Shown here piece after piece: positions 34,403 to 46,209 of a DNA stretch of 64,000 bases. The notes below the pieces were generated by a model. That model ran no database searches, was not told the DNA's origin, and worked only from the letters and a program-made list of their open reading frames with translations. The translations under genes and the position numbers were made by a program. Source of the DNA: Ceratopteris richardii (lineage: Eukaryota; Streptophyta; Polypodiopsida; Polypodiales; Pteridaceae); the NCBI GenBank assembly GCA_020310875.1, contig CM035417.1, forward strand, positions 105,392,147 through 105,456,146. Direction: 5' to 3'. Positions within the stretch are counted from its first letter, which is position 1. Each line of letters starts with the position of its first letter.

Positions 34403-34631
34403 TGTTGGACTTTGAGGTCTGTGGAAGCACGCAAACAACACAAGGAAGAAGAAGAAGCTTGGAGCACAACACACAATATTGAATGTATTACCACTAGAGT
34501 GTATAAAGATAAGTAACCGTTTAGGGTTATAGGCATATATACAAGCAAGGAAAAAAATCTCCTAAAGAGGAAAAGAAGTGCCCTAGTGGTCCTAGTGTGT
34601 TCACACACATCACTACCTAAATATATCAACA
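34403..34631 (-). repeat. 3' LTR of element E (229 bp)
   Basis: It begins TGTTGGACTTTGAGG and ends ATATATCAACA, followed by AATCCCCTTGGG (polypurine tract on the minus strand). Confidence 0.94.
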
Positions 34632-34704
34632 AATCCCCTTGGGAGTGATGCAGTGAACCAGGAGCTGACAGTTAGGTATACGGAAGTGCCAAGCTATGTG
34701 GAAT

Positions 34705-37700
34705 CAATTGCGAAAAGCTTCAAATTTCTCCCTGGGAAGAGCCTTTGTGAAAAGGTTTACAATGTTCTCCTATGTGGGCACATATGCCAAATTGATCTCT
34801 CTAGCAGAGGACCTCTCCCTGACATAATGATAATGCACCTGAATGTGCTTAATGCGAGCATGGAACACACGGTTCCTCACAACTGCCAATGTGCTCTGAC
34901 TATTAATGAAGATGGTGGTGGCAGAAGACTGACCAACACCCAAATCAGCCATACGGCATCTGAGCCACACACACTCAACAGTGGTTGTGAAAGCTAACCT
35001 ATACTCAGCCTTAGAACTCGAAGTGGCCACAGTAGGCTGCTTGTTACTCAACCAAGATATAAAAGAGCTACCAAGAATGAAGCGAAAACCACTAGTGGAC
35101 ACACGAGTTTCATAGCAACGATCCCAATCAGAGTCAGAAAATGCATGTAAATCTGGCAGTAGTGATCCCCCGGGGATAAAATAATCCAAGTAGTCGGGTA
35201 CCACTCAAGTAGCGAAAGATGCACTTAACCGCCTGTCAATGTTTGACACCTTGGCAATGCATAAACCTACTCATCTATGAGACAACAAACTGAATATCTG
35301 GCTGAGTGATGCATAAGTAAATCAAGCATCCCAGAGCTTGCTGATAGAGAACAACATCAAATGCATCTCCAGCATCATGAAGACTCAATCATAACCCTAT
35401 CTCCATAGGAGTGCCAATAGGTTTGCAACCTTCAAGGAAAAAACACAACAATAATGTGTCAATATATTTTGTTTGACATAAAGCTATTCTGCCATCAACT
35501 TGCATAAACTGAATGCCCAAATAATGATGCAAATGCCCCAAACCTGACATCTCAAATGAGGCATGCAGATTAGCCTTAAAATTAGCAATATGCTTCTCAT
35601 GAGGACCAATGAGTAGTATGTCATCAACATACACAACAATGATAAGAAGCACATCATTATCACGCTTAACATATAAGGTGCTTTCAGTTGGATTGTTCTC
35701 AAAACCATGTGCAATTAGATAGGCATGTATCTTTTCATACCAAGCATGTGGTGCTTAAACCATATAATGCCTTCTTCAACCTAGACATTTGGTTTTCATG
35801 CCCTTTCTGCACAAAGCCACAGGGTTGAAAAACATACACTTCTTCATGCAAGTCACCATTCAAAAATGCACTTTTAATGTCTGATTGATGTACATTCCAA
35901 CCATGATGAGCTGCAAGTGCACAAATGCTACACACAATAGTCATTTGGCATGTAGGAGCCAAGGCCTCATCAAAATCAATGCCTCTTTCCTGCGCATAAC
36001 CCTTTGCAACAAGCCTAGCCTTATGCTTGTCAATTGTTCCATTAGGCTTTTGCTTCAGCTTGTATACCCACTTAGTGCCAATGGCCTTCTTGCCAAGAGG
36101 CAAGTCACATAAAGGCCACGTACCATTTTTTATGATAGCATCATATTCTGATTACATAGCAGCCATCCAATTTTCAGAATGTTGTGCTTTATCAAACCAA
36201 ACAGGCTCATTCTCATCTCATAGCATAGCAATCTCATGCAAAAGAAGCACTATGAGAGCCAGAACGAGTACGATATGATAGAGGTGCATCTAAGTTGTCA
36301 TCACACAAAGTCTACACTAGCCATTTTGGCATAATTTTTGCCTCCTCAATATCAACCCTCTCATCAACAAGTGCGTAATGTAAATCTCCATAAAAAATGG
36401 AATGATCTACATCATCACATGAAACCTATAAAGGCTGAGAAATTACCTCATTTGGACCAGCACTAGACTATCCACCTGTAAGAAGTGGCAGCAAAAGTAT
36501 CATACATATCTTTGGAGCTAATAGATGTCCCCTTGGTACATGAAAGTAATGGTTGAATAGCATCTTCCACAAAAACAACATCATGGCTAACCAAAATATC
36601 TTTAGTCTATGGATGATACAGACGATAGTCTTTGCTTTCAAAACTGTACCCAACCAAAATACATTTCACTACTTTATCATCAAATTTTGTGGATTGTTGT
36701 TGAGGCACTAATGCATATGTCAAGCAACCAAAAACATGCAGGTGAGCAACAGATGGCTTATGACCATGCCATGCCTCATATGGAGTGATAGACTACAATG
36801 CTTTAGTGGGACACCTGTTAAGTACATATGCTGCACACATGACAACCTCAAGATAGAAACTATGTGGTAAAGCTTGACTCTTGACCATACACCTCACCAT
36901 CTCGATGAGTGACCTGTTCTTTTGTTCAACAACTCTATTCTATTGAGGTGTATACGGCACTGTACATTGATGTTTTATCCCACATTCAACCAGAAATGCA
37001 TTAGAGTCAGAAGACATATATTCCCCCCTTGATCAGAACGAAGGGTGCCCACATGCTGACATATTTTCAGCCAAAACCAGAAACTATTTGAAGCACATAG
37101 ACACTTCGGACTTTAATTTCAATGGATATACCCATGCATGCCTCGAAAAATCATCAATGAAAGTCATGAAGTAAAGATAGTTTCCAAAAGAGGATGTCTG
37201 CATAGGACCACCGACATCACTATGAACAAGCTGCAATTTTTGAGTAGCTCAAATTGAACCATGTTTTGGGAATGAGGAAGGGTGCATTTTGCCCAAAATA
37301 TAGCCTTCAGAGACATGTTTACCAGGTGTTGCAAGTTTGGGCATAGAGGACACCATTTCAAATTTTTGTAGGCATAGCAAACTAGTGAAATTCAAATGAC
37401 CAAAGAGTGCATGACAAAGCTTTGCATTTGACAAAGCTTGAGAATCATGTACTGCACATGTTGAATCATTCACAAATTTTTCATAGTCTATGAGCTTATA
37501 TAGCCCACAACATAAAATGCCAGAAGCAATAATGACATCACCATTTGATAGATCATGAATTGTACATCTGTCATCAACAAATTTCACAACCAAGCCAATC
37601 TTGGCTAAAGTTGAGGCTGATAACAGATTCTTCTTGATCCCTGGTATAAAATAAAGCATCCAACAATGTAAAAGAGCTACCATCAACAGTAGTCAGAATG

Positions 37701-38873
37701 ATCTTAGCAACTCCCACAATAGGATAGGAGTTGTTGGTGCATGTGACAGTATTCCCTGTAGGGGTAGGCTCGAGTGAAGTGAATAAACTATGCTGTGAGG
37801 TAATATGTTTAGTTGCCCCACTATCAAAGTACCAAGCATGTGAATCTATTGTAGACATACACTATTCATGAGAAGATGGTTCATAACTACAAATAGTGGT
37901 AAATGCCCATTATTTATTCTACACAAGATTAGCAAACTCTGTTTTGGCTATACGGCCTCTACAACAACCCTTCTAGCCTCTTTCTTCCTTGCATCTTTAG
38001 CAACCAGTTTTGGACAGCTCTTTATGACATGATCACTTCCTTTACAGTATTTGCAAAACAATTTTTGCTTTTCTATTTTCTTCTCATCTCTTTCATCTTT
38101 CTTTGATTGCGCAGAATTAGTAGATTTTTGTTTACTAGTAGAAGAGTTCCATTTACCTTTGCCCTTCTAACTATCTAGGAAAGCTTGATCTGCAACATGC
38201 ATAATGGACTTGTTCTGCCTAGACTAATCTTCTTGCAACAAAACACATACCAAATCCTCACATGTTAAGGCATTTGGGTTGCCTTTCATCATCAAACGAA
38301 GAGTAGAAGCAAAACTCTGATATGAATGGAGAAGAACATTCAGAAAGGTCTGCACACATGAATTGTCAAGCAAGACTTCATCAGCAGAAATCAACTGTTC
38401 CTTCAAATCTTTGATCTTTGTCAAAAAACTATCCATGCAATCTCTTTCATTCATGTGCTCACTCTCCAAGTGTTTTCAGAGGTAAGCAACACGAGCCTCA
38501 TTCCTTGCCTAGTATAAAGTGGTAAATGTATTTCAAGCATCCTTAGCTATTCTGCAAGAGCAAATGTGAGGAATAATAACAGATTTGACAGAGCATCTCT
38601 GCCATCCCAACGAATTTGCTCTACAGTAGGTGCAATAGGAAACGCAACACAAACATGAACATGAAGAATATCGCCATCTTCAATACCATCTACATCACCT
38701 TCAACAATTGTGTTTGCAGGTGTAATAGGAGGTTTTTCAACACCTTAGATAATATTCCATAGTCCTTTTGTAACCAATACATGATGCATCATATGAGCCC
38801 ATAATGGGTAATTGGTATCGTCCAACTTATCCTCAACAACCAACATATGGAATACATCAGTGCTTTCAGCCAT
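34705..38873 (-). pseudogene. Gag-pol of element E (degenerate)
   Basis: The minus strand starts MAMAESTDVFHML-like gag at 38873. Gag pieces MNERDCMDSFLTKIKDLKEQ (38224-38469), a CKYCKGSDHVIKSCP-type knuckle near 38050, protease WYFDSGATKHIT near 37830, gag-pre-integrase, integrase, RT with KARLVAKGYAQERGIDFDE and an intact VVYVDDILLIG (35389-36103), and RNase H (34770-35204) follow in order. Stops include UAG after KWLV near 36315 and UAG in the DS*KGKGKW stretch near 38168. Both are shared with element H. The last ten or so codons of pol are deleted. Confidence 0.88.
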
Positions 38874-39208
38874 GGCCACTGACTAAAATACCTCAAAAAA
38901 ATGATTGATTCTCAATAAGTTGAACAGAATTACCCTATCGAGTTCTGCTAGACCTGTAGAGACTTTGAGATGGTTATATTGGCAAACCAAAACCTGTATA
39001 TATGTTTGGCACAAAAAGATGAAATTGCCTACACAAGCACTATGATAGTGCATTCGGAGGCCAAAACGAGCTCAAATCGCGATTTCGGCACCACATAGCA
39101 AAGCTAATTTGATCTCCTAATCACTCTGAGTATGCTCACCAATTTTCTTGTGATTCTAAGAGTGTGAGCGGAGGGGTGTGGATGACACCCTAGATGAAGC
39201 GGCGACTT

Positions 39209-39220
39209 GCTCTGATACCA
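39209..39220 (-). other. Primer binding site of element E
   Basis: TGGTATCAGAGC on the minus strand lies two bases inside the 5' LTR. Confidence 0.92.
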
Positions 39221-39222
39221 AT

Positions 39223-39453
39223 CGTTGGAGTCTGAGGTCTGCAGAAGCACGCAAACAACACAAGGCAGAAGAAGAAGCTTGAAGCACAACACACAATACT
39301 GAATGTAATAATACTAGAATGTACAAAGATAAGTAACCCATTAAGGTTATAGGTGTATATACAAGCTGGGGGGGAAAAACCTCCGAAAGAGGAATAAAGA
39401 TGCCCCAACAGTCCTAGTGTGTTCACACACATCACTACCTAAATATGTCGACA
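39223..39453 (-). repeat. 5' LTR of element E (231 bp)
   Basis: It begins CGTTGGAGTCTGAGG (first T mutated to C) and ends ATATGTCGACA, directly before the CTTAC duplication. Confidence 0.94.
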
Positions 39454-39936
39454 CTTACAAAAAAATAGAGATTAAATCCTCAAATGTTAAGGCATTTGGA
39501 TTTCCTTTCATCATCAACCAAAGAGTAGAAGCAAAACTTTGTTAGAAATCGGAAGATCATTAGGAATAGTATGCACTAGTGAACTATCTAGCAAGATTTC
39601 ATCAACAGAAATTAATTGTTCTTTCAAATCCTTGATCTTTGTTAGAAAAGTGTCCATCGAATCTCCTTCATTCATATGCTCACTCTCCAACTCTTTTTAG
39701 GGGTAAGCAACACAAGCCTCATTTCTTGGCTGGTATAATGTTGTAAGAGTATCCTTAGTGACTTTTGTTATATTGCAAGAGTGAATGTGAGGGATAATGT
39801 TCAACAAAAAAAGCTATCAATGTATGTGCTTGTGCATATTTTCCATCCCAAAGAAGTTGCTCTACAATAGGTGCAACAAGAACCACAACAGGGCCAGGAA
39901 ATCAAACATCATCATCTTCAACACCACCTATAAGAG

Positions 39937-40922
39937 GGTCTCTTGCCAAGAGATGGGAAGAAATTGGCATTGAATCCAATATTGTCTCAGCTCTACCTAG
40001 TAAACTTGAGCATGCTTGCACAAAAAGAAGAGATGAGTGATTGTCTCCTAATGAGTACAAAGGGTTAAGCCACATTCTCTTGTCTAATTTTGTTCAATGT
40101 CTCTCTTGTCCACATAGCCTTGAGCAAAAGGAGCCAAAGGATAATAGACTCTTTGACGGAGTTGTTATAGTATTAGAGACATCAAAACTTATAAAAACAT
40201 TGGCTTTAATTTCAATTAGTATTTCGCTTAATATTGTGTTTCCTATACACTATGGTGGCTTTCAAACAACTATAGTTTTTAAGGACTTTCAACCATAAAT
40301 CTTGTAAATTATTGACATGATTGTAAATGATTTTGTGTCCTCTGAACTTGCTCAATAGTAATCTTGAAGGCCTTTTCTCTAATGTTGAAATTGTCTTGAA
40401 GATCTTGTTGCTTCTAAATCTTAACATCATGATCCTAGATGTCCCTAAAGGAAACGATACCTTGGTTAAACAAATAATTTCTTAAAAATGTTCACAAGAG
40501 AGAGGGCATTCTCCCATTGAACCAAATGTTTTTTTGCTATATAATTGATTTTTAGTGATTTCTTTCATATCTTCCTAGGCTTTCCAAGTATGTTCAAAGA
40601 AATAGGTCCACTTATCTCAAATCTTTGGTTTCTAAACGATATAATAAATAAATTGATACCTTTCTAGGTAGGATGGTATTTTGGAAAGCATTAATAATAC
40701 ACATTTTGATGAGAGTTGCCTAGAAATCATTTGAGGATAGTCTTCTAAAGACCCATTTGCCTACATTCTATTTTTGTGTCATACACACATATTGTAGTTA
40801 ACATTTTTTCATTATTAGTGTCTAGTAGCACTAAGTTGCACCACTTTCATAATTGAATTCTTGTCTCTATTGTCATTTATCTCTCTTGATCAAGTTAAGG
40901 TGTATCATGTTCTAAGGTTAAA
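39937..40922. other. Unassigned sequence between copy F and element O
   Basis: There is an open frame of 85 codons at 40041-40298 on the plus strand, but it resembles nothing I know and shows no coding signature. No LTR, primer site or repeat is evident. Part of it may be the LTR of element O, whose outer edge I could not find. Confidence 0.4.
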
Positions 40923-40983
40923 TGTTGGAAGATCCTAGATTTTACCTTGATCGATCTATCAGGCCTACCACACTTCCAACATT

Positions 40984-40995
40984 TGGTATCAGAGC
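40984..40995 (+). other. Primer binding site of element O
   Basis: TGGTATCAGAGC on the plus strand, two bases after the LTR end. Confidence 0.88.
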
Positions 40996-41022
40996 ATAGT
41001 TGACATACACTCTTAACTCAAG

Positions 41023-41189
41023 ATGAGTGACTATAGAGATAGAATTGAACAAGAAGATAAATTAGATGGGATGTCTAACTATCCAATGTGGAGTTTTATG
41101 ATGATGAATTTGTTAGTTTCCAAGGGCTTGTGGAACATTGTCAATGACAAGTATCCTAGACAAAGACAAGAAGATTAATATGTGGATTC
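41023..41189 (+). pseudogene. Gag N-terminal fragment of element O
   Basis: It begins MSDYRDRIEQEDKLDGMSNY and carries the conserved MWSFMMMN and VSKGLWNIVN motifs of Copia gag. It is truncated after about 55 codons by the LTR of element M, with one in-frame stop shortly before that. Confidence 0.75.
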
Positions 41190-41915
41190 TGTAAGAAAAT
41201 AACAGCACAATGGAATAGACCAATAGACAAAGTTGAGAGAAAAATGCAAACAAAGATAGACACAGACTAAGAGATAGAGAACTCAGATTCTCAGATTACC
41301 AAGAGTAATGCAGCTACAGTGATGGTGTTGTCCACCCACATGCTCCCAATGTGGAGCTTAGATGGCTATCTAGACTGACTCTAGATGAAGGGCTTACTAG
41401 TGTGCAATGCTATGTAAAGCTCAACTTGGGCCATGCTTATATATCTTTTACAAGGCGATTCAGTATAGATAAACATAGTCGAGAGATACAAAATAGTTGA
41501 TAAAATATATAATCAGACAATATCTCCATGACCAAAATTCCTATTGTCTCAGCCCTACGGGCTAGGGGGATAGGCCTCCTGGACCCCGCAGATGGGGGCA
41601 AGCCCCCTCTACATCCCCCCCCCCCATTAAGGTTCTATGGGGAAACCATGCAATGCCACAGGGCCTTTATTTTTGCCTTGAATGGCAACCTAGTTTCCTA
41701 GAAGTTTATGCCCTACCTAACCCAATGGCTAGGCTCACAAGGATCCATCTATAACCATCAATGGTCACACATAGACCTCATCTAACTTGGAAGTTAGGGT
41801 TCCACAAATGTCTCGGCTCTCACAATGGCTTCTCCTCATAATGGGGGCCTTACAACTTAGAGAACCATGGATCATTTGTGGTCACTTGAGGGCGGAGTAT
41901 TGAGTATATCTAACA
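41190..41915 (-). repeat. 3' LTR of element M (about 726 bp)
   Basis: The right end TAACA at 41915 adjoins CCCCCTCAATG (purine tract complement). The left end TGTAAGAAAATAAC is where the gag of element O breaks off. A C-rich segment (about 41568-41630) includes a run of at least ten C. Confidence 0.78.
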
Positions 41916-41942
41916 CCCCCTCAATGTCCACCTTGCAGTGAA

Positions 41943-44900
41943 CTACCTCCTCGGTCCAATGCCAAGCTTTGGAAAGTGCCAATGAAGTTGCTCTCTACCA
42001 AGAGACTTGGTGAAGATGCCTGCTCCATTTTCTTCAGTTGAACAATAGCTTATCTCTAGGACCCCATCGTCAATCAACTCACGCATGGAAAACAAGATTC
42101 TTGGTGATGGCCATGCAACTTTGGTTGTCACACTTCAACTCTATAGCCTCCTACCCTTGTATTCCTATGTGCCATAGGATCCTTCTCAACCATACTGCTA
42201 TGTTCTTGGTACGTGCATGGAAAATAGGATTCTTGGTGATGGCCATGCAAGTTTGGCCTCCTACCCTTGTATTCCTATGTGCCATAGGATCCTTCTCAAC
42301 CATACTGCTTCACATGCTGCTTTGTACTTAGATTCAATAGAAGATGATGCTACAGTCGGTTGCTTCGTACTGACCCAAGAGAAGATCCCTGATCCTAAAG
42401 AAAAGAAATATCCAAAAACTGATTTTCCAGTATCAATATCTCTTGCCCAATCTGAGTCACAGTATTCGACTAGAGATGATCCTTCTTCATAAAGAATACC
42501 ATAATCAGTGGTTCCTTTCACATACCTGAGTATCCGCATGCTTGCGTTCCAATGACTTTGGTAAGGCTTATTAGAGAACCTACTTACTACTCCAACAACA
42601 TAAGAGATATCTGGTTTGCTATTGCACAAGTAGACGATACTTCCAATTAATTTCCTATATCTTCCAATATCCACTAGAGGTGAAGTATCTGATAATTTTG
42701 TGTTGACCTCCATAAATGTAGAAATTTCCTTGCAATCCTCCATGCCGAATGCCTTCAATATCTGTCTTGCATAATTTTATTGAGAGATGGAAATTTGCTG
42801 TGGTTCCTGCCAAACTTCAAGGCCTAAGCAATAATGCATTAAGCCTAAGTCTGTCATTTCAAATTCTGAACTTAGGGCATCTTTCATTTGTTGAAGAAGA
42901 ACATCATCATTTCTTGTAATCACAAGATCATCTACAGAGAGTACAAGCATAATTGCCTTCCCTCCTCTCTTTAGAACATACAAGTTAGCATCAAAAGCAC
43001 ATCTTTTGAAATGTAGATCCAAGAGATACATATCTATCTGCTAGTACCATGCTCTAGGGGTTTGTTTCAGCCCATATAATGCCTTCTTCAGCTTACATAC
43101 CTTGTATTTTGAATGGGGAGCCTCAAAACTTGGTGGCTAAGACACATATACCTCCTCCTTGAGGTGTCCATTCAAGAATGCTAAGAACGCTAATTTGACA
43201 TCCATGTGATAGATTGGGCAATGCTTATGTGTAGCCAATGCTTATGTGATAGATTGGCTAGAACTACTTAGATAGTAGTCATCCTTGTAGTTGGGGCAAA
43301 TGATTCACCAAAGTCAGTGAACTCAATTTGTGAGTGGCCATGTGCGACAAGTCTTGCTTTGTACTTTTCTAGAGTACCATCAACCTTGTACTTTAGCTTC
43401 CAGACCCACTTGGTGCCAATTACTTTATGCTTAGGGGGTCGATCTAATAGCTCCCAAGTTCCATTCCTCATGATGTTGTTGTATTATGTTTTCATGGAAG
43501 CCCTCCATTTTGGATCCTGGAGTGCCTCTTCCACATTGGTTGGTTCCTTTGCTTCTTTGTGAATGAGATCAACCATAAAGGTTGTGTTATAGTATGGGCA
43601 CTTGCCCTTCTTTGTTCTCTATTCTTTGTGATCACCTCGGTCCATCTGCAACCTCTTCTAATGATTGTGGGATGGGGTTTGTAGAATCATGGAGCTACCT
43701 CACCCAACATGGCAATGGCTTTTCCGCTTGGGTGATGACAAGTTGGTGAATTTCAAACTCATCATCCAAAGATGATGCTTCCTTCTCTTGTGTAGAAGAG
43801 ATAGCTCTTGGGCCAGGTTCATAAAAGATTGCCCCTTCACTTGATGATAAAGTGGAAGCTCTCTTTTCCTTCTTCATTGCATGTGGCTGCTCCTCCTTGA
43901 ACATCACATCGCGACTCACCATGATCTTCTTAGCCTCAAGGTCATAAAGCTTATAAGCCTTCTTATCTTTATTGTACCCTTAGAAGATACATTTGATGCT
44001 TTTAGGTTGAAGCTTGTTTCTCTCCCTATCTGGAACATGCACATAACATTCACTTCCAAATAGTTTGAAATGGGAAACAGATGGCTTTTTACCAGTGTAG
44101 GCCTCTTGTGGAGTCTTTCCATCAAGTGCCTTGGTGTAGCTTTGATTCAAGATGTACACAACAGTGTTGACAACCTCTACCCAAAATTGATTAGGCAAAA
44201 CCTTTCCCTTCAACATGCACCTTGCCATCTCCATGATGGTTCGATTTCGACATTCTGCAACACCATTTTGTTGAGGGCTATGTGCCATTGTGAGTTGATG
44301 CTTGATTCCTTTACTCTTGCTGAAATCTTCAAACTCTATTGACGTGAACTCAATGCTATCGTTTGTCCTGAATTTCTTCATCTTCTTCCCTGTTTCAGTT
44401 AAGCTAAAGCCATTCTTTGAACTTACCAAAAGCTTGAGCCTTATTGCGAAGGAAGTACACCCACATCTTCCTGCTATAATCGTTGATAAGTAACATGAAG
44501 TAGGAAGATCCACCCAAGGCCTGTCTAGGCATTTTTTTGCACAAGTCAGCATGCACCAACTCTAGAGGATTGCTTGCCTTGTTCTTGCTTTCTTGTGGAA
44601 ACGCCTTCCTCTATTGGTTGCCAATCATGCAAGCTTCACATGGTTCCTTCATTTATGCAATTGATGGTAGGTGTGCAACCATACCCCTACAATGCATCTC
44701 CTTCAGTGTAGGGTATCTGATGTGGTCGAATATCTCATGCCATAGCTTACTTGTACCCACAGTTGTAGTGGTTGTAAGAGAAACACAACTCATATAGGTT
44801 GTTCCTCCTTATACCAGTCCCAACAATGTTGTTATTACTGTCCATAATCTTAGCTCATGTTTTACTGAAAGATAATTAATGACATTGATTAGTTATAGAA

Positions 44901-45636
44901 GCTATTGAAAGTAGATTTCGTTTGATTTATGGAGCATGCAATACATTTGAAATCTTTCTGACATCCCCATTAGAGTTAATGAAAGAAACCTTACCTTTGC
45001 CCTCTACAGGGCATCTTGGATTGTTGCCTACCTTTATTGTGATGGGTTCCTTTAGAGGCTGTAAGGAACTGTAAAGGCCTTTTTTGCTCATCATGTGATG
45101 AGATGCACCATTGTCCAACACCCATGAGTCATCTATTCCAGAATCTTTAGGCAAGGAGCCTACCTCTATCGTAACAAATAACTCAAGCTCTATTTCTGTT
45201 GTGTTGGTAGACTCCTTGCCCTTGTCACCTTTTGAAGAGCCATTCTTCTCTTTTGCCTTCTTGATGTGATAATCTTGGATTTCGTGTCCTTTCTTCTTAC
45301 AGTGGAAACACTCTCCCTTGAACTTCTTTTTGTCATTCTTCCTTTTGTCTCCATCTTTTGAAGAGTCCACAGTGCCTCCTTTGCCATTTTTCATGAATGC
45401 AACATCGCCTTTGCTGCCACCACTCCTTGCCTTGAGCTGGAGCTCCTCTCCATGAGTAAGGCACAGAATTCTTCAAATGTTAGTGGTTGAGGTCTAATTT
45501 GAGTATTAAGAGCAGTTACGAGACCATCAAACTTTGGTGGACAGATTCGAAGACAATGCCGAGCTAGCTCCTTGCTTGACTTTTGTACACCTGCCCCAGC
45601 CATTTGATCCCATAGATTCTTAGCATGTGCTCCCAA
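41943..45636 (-). pseudogene. Gag-pol of Copia element M (degenerate)
   Basis: The minus strand encodes a gag part with LARHCLRICPPKFDGLVTAL (45391-45636), a zinc knuckle CFHCKKKGHE followed by a changed IQDYH (near 45300), protease DNGASHHM (Asn in place of Ser next to the catalytic Asp) near 45115, integrase with NDSIEFTS and QQNGVAECRNRTIMEMARCM (43980-44552), an RT N-terminal block KARLVAHGHSQI (43268-43471), an active site SVDD instead of YVDD (near 42925), RT C-terminus and RNase H (42261-42758), and tail GIFTKSLGREQLHWHFPKLG. The changed active-site residues and frameshifts make it inactive. Confidence 0.85.
42084..42308. repeat. Imperfect tandem duplication in RNase H of element M
   Basis: The sequence CATGGAAAA(C/T)A(A/G)GATTCTTGG starts at 42084 and 42216, and GCCTCCTACCCTTGTATTCC at 42146 and 42256. 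The first unit has about 22 extra bases. On the minus strand the unit encodes AITKNPIFHAR, so the RNase H motif is repeated. Confidence 0.85.
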
Positions 45637-45855
45637 TGTGAAGCTTAGATGGCGATCTAGATAGACTCTAGATGAAGGGCTTACTAGTGTGCAATTCTAT
45701 GTAAAGCTCAGCCTAGGCCATGCTTATATAGCTTTTACAAGGCAATTTGGTATAGATAAACATAGTCGAGAAATACAAAATAGTCGATAAAATATACAAT
45801 CTGACAATATCTCCATGACCAAAAGTCCTAGCATCTCAGCCCTATTGGCCAGGGT
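45629..45855 (-). repeat. Partial 5' LTR of element M
   Basis: From TGCTCCCAATGTG it matches 41337-41570 with scattered substitutions. The outer end is lost where an N-type LTR begins. Confidence 0.8.
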
Positions 45856-46089
45856 CTCTCATAGTAGAAAACTAAGCTTTGGATGTTGCACACCATGCTC
45901 TGCACCAAGCCTATAGAATATGTAGAAAACACATAGGACACAAAGATCATGAATAGGGATTTCTTAGGTGTTACAAATGTGGTGGAGCTTATAGTCTATA
46001 GTTGGCCAGGCCACTATATGTTTATTAAAGAACATATACAAAAGTGTCTGGTGGCCATTTGGCCTTTCATATGGACACTGATGGTAACA
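45856..46089 (-). repeat. Isolated LTR fragment of the element-N family
   Basis: It matches 29875-30106, including CATTTGGCCTTTCA and the inner end GGTAACA at 46089. No polypurine tract or pol follows, so it is a solo LTR or a fragment. Confidence 0.8.
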
Positions 46090-46209
46090 CACAAGGAGCA
46101 CAAAGATCACATTAGAATTTGGAAATTAGTAGGAAGAAGTCCAAGTGTCATGACCAATTGAGTTTGGTATTGTGATACCAAATTTCCATGTGTCACCGAT
46201 GCCTAATAC

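Larger units (their letters stand above)
34403..39453 (-). mobile_element. Full-length Family-1 Copia element E (5,051 bp) with 5-bp target duplication
   Basis: LTRs lie at 34403-34631 and 39223-39453, both of Family-1 type, with CTTAC directly outside each (34398-34402 and 39454-39458). A polypurine tract and a TGGTATCAGAGC primer site are in place. The gag-pol region is complete in order but broken. The two LTRs differ at roughly 35 of 230 positions by eye, so the insertion is old. It sits inside the gag of copy F. Confidence 0.95.
34290..39936 (-). mobile_element. Copy F: gag fragment continuing copy P, split by element E
   Basis: Minus-strand Family-1 gag occupies 34290-34402 and 39454-39936, with element E between. 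It starts ACGAGTAG, one mismatch from the ACTAG plus TAG expected after the break in copy P at 23432. A short deletion follows, then the gag matches normally. It ends near 39936, inside the gag head region, with no primer site or LTR. Confidence 0.75.
40923..41189 (+). mobile_element. 5' end of a plus-strand Copia element O, cut by element M
   Basis: An LTR end CTTCCAACA at 40981 is followed by TTTGGTATCAGAGC (primer site 40984-40995) and then, after 27 bases, a gag start ATGAGTGACTATAGAG at 41023. The frame reads QEDKLDGMSNYPMWSFMMMN and SKGLWNIVND, the standard Copia gag head. The frame ends at 41189/41190, where the LTR of element M begins. No downstream continuation was found past M. Confidence 0.78.
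41190..45855 (-). mobile_element. Copia element M, fourth family, with 5' end fused into its own LTR
   Basis: The left (3') LTR (41190-41915) has an inner end TAACA next to the complement of a polypurine tract ATTGAGGGGG. Minus-strand pol and gag follow to 45636. Gag then passes directly into LTR sequence (45629-45855) that matches the left LTR from about 41337 on. The gag start, primer site and outer LTR part are deleted. The family is distinct from Families 1 and 2 in LTR and protein. Confidence 0.8.

Noticed and set aside
40041..40298. 85-codon plus-strand open frame
   Set aside because: It matches nothing recognised, has no splice or codon evidence, and lies in sequence bordering transposon debris.
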